Source: an uncultured Eubacterium sp.
GTDB lineage: Bacteria; Bacillota_A; Clostridia; Lachnospirales; Lachnospiraceae
Length of the DNA stretch: 9,584 nucleotides
Direction: 5' to 3'
NCBI GenBank assembly: GCA_948759685.1
Contig: CAQBGY010000106.1
Span: forward strand, 1 to 9,584
Made by a program: the position numbers and the translations under genes
The notes under the pieces: model-generated
Seen by the model: only the letters and a program-made list of their open reading frames with translations
Told to the model about the DNA's origin: nothing
Database searches by the model: none
Shown here: positions 5,644 through 9,584 of the stretch, in pieces
How the letters are laid out: every line of letters starts with the position of its first letter
Position numbering within the stretch: the stretch's first letter is position 1

Positions 5644-7332
5644 TTATTCTTTTTTTATTGTAAGGTATTTTAAAAAGCGTGACGGTACGCTTGTAAGTTC
5701 TTCAAAAGTACCTCGTTCAATAATCTCTCCATTTTCCATATAAATAATATTATCGTATAATTCTAACAGTTCTTTTTTCAAATTATGAGTAATGGTAATG
5801 ATTGTCAAGCCCTCTATCTTTAACAAATGATTTTCAATGTCATAGGCTGTCTGCATATCAATAGCAGAAGTACCCTCATCTAATATCAGAATGGGTTTGT
5901 TTCTTATTAAAGCACGTGCTACTGCAATCCTTTGCTTTTGTCCTCCTGAAAGATTAGAGCCGTTTTCTCCTGCTTCATAGAGTAACCCCTCTGGAAGTTT
6001 TTCGATAACGTCATTTAAACCACTGGCTTTTACAGCCTTATCTATGGACTCTTTGGAATAGTCTTCATGTAGGCAAATATTATCGTAGACACTCTCATTA
6101 AACATATAGATATTTTGGTGAATGATAGAAGATAGTTGAACAATATCATTTTCATTCATCATATTTAAGTCGGTATTGTCATAAAGGATTTTTCCGCTAT
6201 ATTCGGTGTAATATCCAGCCAAGAGTTTCACTAAGGTTGTTTTCCCACAACCACTTTTTCCTACGATTACATATTTTTTTCCTTTTTCAATATGAAGATT
6301 TATCTTGTCTAAAACTCTGTTTTGTTTCTCATAAGCAAAAGATAAATTGCTGATGGAAACAACGCTGTTAAATGTAGCTGACTGCTTTTTTGGTACTTCA
6401 TTCAATTCATATTTGGATAATACTGTAAGCTTTTCTATAATCGGTTGTATGCTTTTGATTTTTGGTATATTCGTAAATATCATAATCAACGGATTAGCTA
6501 GATTACTGCTTACTTGTACCATACCCAACAGAGTTCCCACAGTTATACGCTCTGTAATGATAAAATAGGCAGATAGAAACAGAACAACTATTTGAACCAT
6601 GAGTGCAAGAAAGGAAGATAAGCCCTCATTCAATGCAAATAATTTGTCAACACTATATTTAGTATGGATTGTATCACTATTTTCTTTATCGAATTTTTGT
6701 ATTACATATTGTTTCATCGAATAAGATTTAATAATTTCAAATCCAGATAAAATATCTTTTAATTTGGTTGTAAAATCTGCTAATTGTGAAGAAAGTGTAT
6801 TTTGCCTTTTTTCCAACTCTTTACCTAATAGACTTGGAACAAGAAACATCAAAGTAATTGCAACAAATACAACGATAGTTACAATAACATCAAAATAAAT
6901 CATCAATACAAAGGAAGAAATAAAAATAACAGTATATTGAACTACTTCAAAGAATGGGAGTAAAAAGTTATCTTCTATCATTTTTACGTCATTTGTAATA
7001 ATGGATAGATAATCGGCAGTATTCCTTTTTCCGAAATCTCCCATACTTTGACTAACTATCCCTTTAAATACATCAGTTCGAATTTGCTTAATGATTTTGC
7101 AAGTAATCCTTTTGCTAAGCAAGGATTGAAGATATAGAAAAATTCCCAGCATAACAAAATAAAAAATGGAGAACAAAACCATTGGAATAAATTGTTGCAT
7201 ATTCTTTTCCACAGCTATGTCTAATAATTTCTGTAAGAGTACAGCCATAAATACATACCCTAGGGAAGCAATTATGCTTGTTAAAATAGTGAAAAGAAGT
7301 AATACCTTGTTTTGTTTCATGTATATTTTCAT
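5644..7332 (-). CDS. ABC half-transporter, fused membrane and ATPase domains (exporter)
   Basis: This 562-residue protein fuses an N-terminal six-helix membrane domain (about 10-290) to a complete nucleotide-binding domain. ATPase motifs, numbered from the start chosen here: Walker A GKSGCGKTT (358-366), Q-loop glutamine near 406, signature LSGGQ (461-465), Walker B ILILDE with catalytic E486, D-loop SAID (489-492) and switch histidine H516. All are intact, so it should work as a homodimer, since no partner gene lies beside it. The start is ATG 7330-7332, preceded by AAGGAGG. An in-frame ATG 18 bases further up has no ribosome site and touches the operator palindrome. A TetR gene upstream suggests induction by the exported compound. 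The substrate (drug, peptide or lipid) cannot be told. Confidence 0.9.
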   Translation of the reverse strand: MKIYMKQNKVLLLFTILTSIIASLGYVFMAVLLQKLLDIAVEKNMQQFIPMVLFSIFYFVMLGIFLYLQSLLSKRITCKIIKQIRTDVFKGIVSQSMGDFGKRNTADYLSIITNDVKMIEDNFLLPFFEVVQYTVIFISSFVLMIYFDVIVTIVVFVAITLMFLVPSLLGKELEKRQNTLSSQLADFTTKLKDILSGFEIIKSYSMKQYVIQKFDKENSDTIHTKYSVDKLFALNEGLSSFLALMVQIVVLFLSAYFIITERITVGTLLGMVQVSSNLANPLIMIFTNIPKIKSIQPIIEKLTVLSKYELNEVPKKQSATFNSVVSISNLSFAYEKQNRVLDKINLHIEKGKKYVIVGKSGCGKTTLVKLLAGYYTEYSGKILYDNTDLNMMNENDIVQLSSIIHQNIYMFNESVYDNICLHEDYSKESIDKAVKASGLNDVIEKLPEGLLYEAGENGSNLSGGQKQRIAVARALIRNKPILILDEGTSAIDMQTAYDIENHLLKIEGLTIITITHNLKKELLELYDNIIYMENGEIIERGTFEELTSVPSRFLKYLTIKKE

Positions 7333-7350
7333 AAAATCCTCCTTAATCAT

Positions 7351-7379
7351 AATTATACATGGTGTATGTATGTATAATT
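7351..7379. promoter_or_regulatory. Operator palindrome over the ABC transporter promoter
   Basis: AATTATACAT (7351-7360) and ATGTATAATT (7370-7379) form a perfect 10-bp inverted repeat with a 9-base centre, in the size range of TetR-family operators. On the minus strand the left arm contains a perfect TATAAT (7352-7357), so a bound repressor would cover the -10 box. It lies 19 bases before the chosen ABC start codon and downstream of tetR, suggesting a promoter used by the transporter alone. Confidence 0.7.
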
Positions 7380-7416
7380 CTAAAAATAAAATTGCCTTTC
7401 GACAATCTTATTTTTG

Positions 7417-8040
7417 CTAAGCGTTTTCCTTACATAATCTAACTACTTCATCATCAATTATCGGAAGCCCCAAATTATCCATGATTTTTTTAATCATTAA
7501 AAATTTTTCCCATGCTTCATCTTCTGTCACCATATATATGGTGGGTATTGACCAAAAGTTAGTTAAAAGGACAAATAACTCTGCTAATAGTCTTGAATGT
7601 TTTGTTTGTATAGAACCGTCTTTTATTCCTTCTTCTATTAGTTCTTGATACATAGGAACTAGCTCTTTGTTACTTTCTATCAATTTCTTTAAAAAAGCAG
7701 GACTTTCCATAAGCTGCATAGAAGCAATGCTTAATTTATGGTGTTCTGTATCATCAAAAGATGTCTTCATAACAAATTTTAGTTTTTCTAAACCATTTAG
7801 CTCTTTATGTTGTTTTGCCTTTTCAAAAGGATTTATTTCATCAAAAAGTTTTTCGCATAATGCTTCAAATACTTCCTCTTTGGACTTAAAGTGATGATAA
7901 AAAGCACCTCTTGTTAAGCCTCCCATTTCTGCTATAATGTCTAATACTGTTGTTTCTTCATAACCTTTTTCTAAAAACAATTTTAAAGAAGCATCTAAAA
8001 TTTTTTGAATAGTTTCTTCAGGATATTTATTACGTGGCAA
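7417..8040 (-). CDS. TetR/AcrR-family transcriptional regulator
   Basis: This 207-residue protein has a typical TetR N-terminal helix-turn-helix (about 9-57): KILDASLKLFLEKGYEETTV, then the recognition part LTRGAFYHHFKSKEEVFEAL (42-61). The C-terminal helical ligand domain is full length but not specific enough to name an inducer. The start is a TTG at 8038-8040, supported by a perfect AGGAGGTG five bases upstream; no ATG is available at that place. The ABC gene follows 84 bases downstream, with a palindrome between them. The most likely role is repressor of the transporter and perhaps of itself. The gene is clearly more AT-rich than the XRE gene beside it, hinting at a different origin. Confidence 0.92.
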   Translation of the reverse strand: MPRNKYPEETIQKILDASLKLFLEKGYEETTVLDIIAEMGGLTRGAFYHHFKSKEEVFEALCEKLFDEINPFEKAKQHKELNGLEKLKFVMKTSFDDTEHHKLSIASMQLMESPAFLKKLIESNKELVPMYQELIEEGIKDGSIQTKHSRLLAELFVLLTNFWSIPTIYMVTEDEAWEKFLMIKKIMDNLGLPIIDDEVVRLCKENA

Positions 8041-8077
8041 TCTTGCACCTCCTCATACATACACTTTACACGTATAC

Positions 8078-8105
8078 ATTATCATGCAGTATGCACGTAT
8101 GTCAA
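8078..8105 (-). promoter_or_regulatory. Promoter of the tetR gene
   Basis: On the minus strand, a perfect TTGACA (8100-8105) and GATAAT (8078-8083) are 16 bases apart, with an A-rich stretch upstream. The motif ATACGTG occurs twice as a direct repeat on the minus strand, once inside the spacer and once just after the -10 box, and may be part of an autoregulatory site. These repeats do not form the clear dyad seen at 7351-7379. Confidence 0.7.
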
Positions 8106-8169
8106 TATTTTTTTGTTCAATGCAACATTCTTATTCTTTATTCCTCTTGATTACCTCAAAACAGTAAAG

Positions 8170-8231
8170 AAAAAGTCCTGTCAAGAGCCTTGCCACCGTA
8201 GGTGGTGCTTGCACTCTTGATCGGACTTTTT
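8170..8231. terminator. Large bidirectional terminator after the XRE gene
   Basis: The arms 8170-8187 (AAAAAGTCC..TCAAGAG) and 8214-8231 pair over 16 of 18 bases, with an inner hairpin CCACC-GTA-GGTGG (8193-8205). Each strand has a T-run at the 3' side of the stem (TTTTTCTTT on minus, TTTTTGTTT on plus). It separates the XRE gene from the TetR/ABC cargo. Confidence 0.85.
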
Positions 8232-8262
8232 GTTTGCTGTATCTTCTGTGAGAGGATAAAGG

Positions 8263-8847
8263 CTATTCATCTTCATCATCAAAATTCATATTTACGATAA
8301 CCTTGCCTTTGCCGAATGGAACATAAGGGTTCATGTGCTTGTGTCCCTCAGTGCTTTCCCCGAACATATCAAGGCTGTAAAACTCATCATAGCGGTCTAA
8401 AATCTTCTGAAATTTCAAATGCTGGACAAACTCTTTGATTGGGTAAAGGTCAGACGCTGTGATGTCTTTGCCATTGATGTAATCCGTGATATACTCCCGT
8501 AACTGCTCTAATTCATAGTCCAGCCATTCTTCCTCGCTGTCAAAGAAGTTATCATAATGACCGTGTTTCAATTCAGCGTTTAATCGTTCTTCCCCTCTGA
8601 CAAACTGACAGACTTCTTTCTCTATGTGAGAAGCAAATTTCCATGTGCCTGACAGCATTTCATTCGGTGCAACTTCTAACACCGCCATTATCTTTTCCAG
8701 CGTTTCAAAAGTAGGATAATTCACACCTCTTTCAATCTTGGAAAGGCTTTGTAGGTTGATACCGATAGCGTCAGCAAGTTCTTGCTGTTTCATTCCCTTT
8801 AGTTTTCTGACCGTCTGTATATTTTGTCCCAAATGCTTATAATTCAT
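8263..8847 (-). CDS. XRE-family repressor of the mobile element
   Basis: This 194-residue DNA-binding protein has an N-terminal Cro/CI-type helix-turn-helix (about 4-62): LGQNIQTVRKLKGMKQQELA, then INLQSLSKIERGVNYPTFET. The rest is a charged helical region (about 70-170) of unknown function ending in an acidic tail FDDEDE. I choose ATG 8845-8847, with AAAGGAG ten bases upstream; an in-frame GTG at 8871 would lie upstream of that site. It is transcribed away from the plus-strand transfer promoter, and its own promoter shares a palindrome with it, so it likely represses both. Its position and role resemble Tn916 Orf9 or ICEBs1 ImmR, but it is longer than Orf9 and no ImmA-type protease is adjacent. 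Confidence 0.88.
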   Translation of the reverse strand: MNYKHLGQNIQTVRKLKGMKQQELADAIGINLQSLSKIERGVNYPTFETLEKIMAVLEVAPNEMLSGTWKFASHIEKEVCQFVRGEERLNAELKHGHYDNFFDSEEEWLDYELEQLREYITDYINGKDITASDLYPIKEFVQHLKFQKILDRYDEFYSLDMFGESTEGHKHMNPYVPFGKGKVIVNMNFDDEDE

Positions 8848-8882
8848 GGAATATCTTCTCCTTTCAATCACTTTATAAGCCT

Positions 8883-8911
8883 ATCATACTTATTATTTTT
8901 GAAAAAGTCAA
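8883..8911 (-). promoter_or_regulatory. Promoter of the XRE repressor gene
   Basis: On the minus strand, TTGACT (8906-8911) and TATGAT (8883-8888) are separated by exactly 17 bases, each with one mismatch to consensus. The -35 box overlaps the left arm of the palindrome at 8907-8926. Confidence 0.8.
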
Positions 8912-8926
8912 GAAAAAGTTCTTGAC
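8907..8926. promoter_or_regulatory. Shared operator between divergent promoters
   Basis: GTCAAGAA (8907-8914) and TTCTTGAC (8919-8926) form a perfect 8-bp inverted repeat with a 4-base centre. The left arm overlaps the -35 box of the XRE promoter and the right arm overlaps the -35 box of the plus-strand promoter. Binding by the XRE repressor is inferred. Confidence 0.75.
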
Positions 8927-8950
8927 AAGTAATTCTATTGGCGTTATTAT
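8922..8950 (+). promoter_or_regulatory. Divergent transfer-operon promoter
   Basis: TTGACA (8922-8927, perfect) and TATTAT (8945-8950, one mismatch) are separated by an ideal 17 bases. Transcription would start near 8957 and run rightward through the hairpin-rich region into the relaxase gene, with an unusually long leader of over 300 bases. Confidence 0.8.
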
Positions 8951-8956
8951 CATAGC

Positions 8957-9270
8957 AGATAGAGTGATTAAGCACACTAGGGTCAATCACACGCTTGAGT
9001 AAGCATTTAAAGAAGATATTTTCACTTTGACAGCATGAATGAGCATGGACTGTCAGACTGAAAATCGTGGTTTCCAAAAAGGGCTGGCTGGACGGGGCAT
9101 GTCCCCCAGACGTGTTTCGGACAGACAGTTCCTTTTGGAGAGGCAACGCCGTAGGCGTTGGGCAAGGGCGTATATGTAACACCGCCCTGCGTATACATGT
9201 CATAGTACCTAGAAACTGTGATAAATAAAGGAAAATTTGCAATTTATACCCCGCAAAAAATCGGGAAGTA
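8957..9270 (+). other. Hairpin-rich leader, candidate origin of transfer (oriT)
   Basis: This stretch of just over 300 bases has no convincing gene but many inverted repeats: TGACAG/CTGTCA near 9024-9057, CTGG..GGGG/CCCC..CCAG (9088-9109), CAACGCC-GTA-GGCGTTG (9144-9160), GGGCG/CGCCC (9166-9187), and a near-repeat of GCGTATAT/GCGTATAC. A weak outer pairing joins TCCAAAAAGG (about 9073) with CCTTTTGGA (about 9131). It directly precedes a MobT/Rep-type relaxase gene, the usual place for oriT in this family. Base composition is richer in G and C than the flanks. The nick site is not identified. Confidence 0.55.
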
Positions 9271-9282
9271 CGAAAGGAGTAA

Positions 9283-9584
9283 TGCAGTATCGCAACACAC
9301 GAAAATTTATCCGTTAAGATTGATTACATCAGCATTGTATTTGAAACTGCAACCGCTGAAGATGTAATCACACACATTTTAGATTTACCGCCTGACATTT
9401 TCAATGTTTATCCGGCAACCGTAAAATTCAAGACCTATCAGACACGTTGGGAGATTGGAGATATTTATGTATCGGGCGACGCAAAAAAGACAGAGGACAA
9501 CCCGAAAGGACTTGGCTGTTATCTTGTGATGACGGGCAGAGGGTGTGATGATATTTTTCAAATCCTCGACAGCAGAAATGCAAC
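9283..9584 (+). CDS. MobT/Rep_trans-type relaxase, 5' part, start codon unclear
   Basis: The frame beginning after a TAA (9280-9282) is open to the right edge (about 100 codons) and encodes ENLSVKIDYISIVFET, then YQTRWEIGDIYVSGDA and GLGCYLVMTGRGCDDI. This is the pattern of the rolling-circle replication initiation/MobT relaxase proteins of Tn916-like elements (compare Orf20), which nick oriT and may drive element replication. The gene is cut by the window end, so the catalytic part is not seen. No ATG, GTG or TTG lies in frame before the conserved region. The ribosome site AAAGGAG (9273-9279) points to an ATG (9282-9284) in another frame that stops at 9315-9317. A frameshift, a mutated start, or a non-standard start (ATC 9289-9291) are the options. 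Confidence 0.7.

Larger units (their letters stand above)
4698..9584. mobile_element. One end of an ICE of the Tn916/MobT kind (partial)
   Basis: The stretch holds a set of genes characteristic of conjugative transposons of Firmicutes: an HTH_16 protein and a sigma-region-4 protein in tandem (compare Orf8 and Orf7 of Tn916), an XRE repressor facing a divergent promoter, an oriT-like region and a MobT/Rep_trans relaxase start. The TetR/ABC pair sits among them as cargo. The left end is placed near 4.7 kb because the gene to its left is an intact host-type chemoreceptor. No integrase, excisionase, coupling ATPase or type IV secretion gene is inside the window; these presumably lie to the right. 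Confidence 0.75.

Noticed and set aside
8868..9242. Minus-strand open frame of 124 codons across the promoter and hairpin region
   Set aside because: It has no good ribosome site, reads through the operator, promoters and GC-rich hairpins, and gives a low-complexity mix of residues resembling no family.
1..9584. CRISPR array or insertion sequence
   Set aside because: No regularly spaced repeat units of CRISPR size and no transposase gene or matching terminal repeats were seen anywhere in the window.

Overview
The window looks like a chromosomal stretch of an anaerobic Firmicute of the Clostridia type, interrupted at about position 4.7 kb by one end of an integrative and conjugative element (ICE) of the broad Tn916/MobT kind. 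The host guess rests on strong AGGAGG-type ribosome binding sites, consensus sigma-A promoters, a tRNA gene without an encoded CCA end, an oxygen-labile two-subunit iron-sulfur fumarase, a chemoreceptor, and moderate GC. No species can be named from the sequence.

Host part, about 1-4700, all on the minus strand. At the left edge is a promoter with an A-tract upstream element that resembles rRNA promoters and fires out of the window. Next comes tRNA-Ser(GCU) with a perfect consensus promoter. Then, in order of transcription from the right, come a methyl-accepting chemotaxis protein, a YbaK-type Cys-tRNA(Pro) deacylase, and the alpha and beta subunits of a class I fumarate hydratase. The two fumarase genes are separated by 194 bases that hold a hairpin and a likely second promoter. 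A strongly structured, unexplained element lies between the chemoreceptor and ybaK.

Mobile part, about 4700-9584. From left to right there are a small HTH_16 protein and a sigma-region-4-like protein (comparable to Orf8 and Orf7 of Tn916), an ABC half-transporter, a TetR regulator and an XRE repressor, all on the minus strand. A divergent plus-strand promoter follows, then a hairpin-rich, oriT-like stretch, and the 5' part of a MobT/Rep_trans-type relaxase that runs off the right edge. The XRE gene and the plus-strand promoter share a 20-bp region with a perfect palindrome overlapping both -35 boxes, which looks like a lysogeny-style switch for the element. The TetR/ABC pair is more AT-rich than its surroundings, has its own terminator and palindromic operator, and reads as cargo.

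Most notable points: the two-way operator switch at 8883-8950; the relaxase reading frame, which has no ordinary start codon; the absence of integrase and excisionase genes where Tn916 has them; the TetR-type palindrome over the ABC promoter; and the structured element at 2758-2852. No wholly new system could be shown. The transporter substrate and the structured element are the main unknowns.
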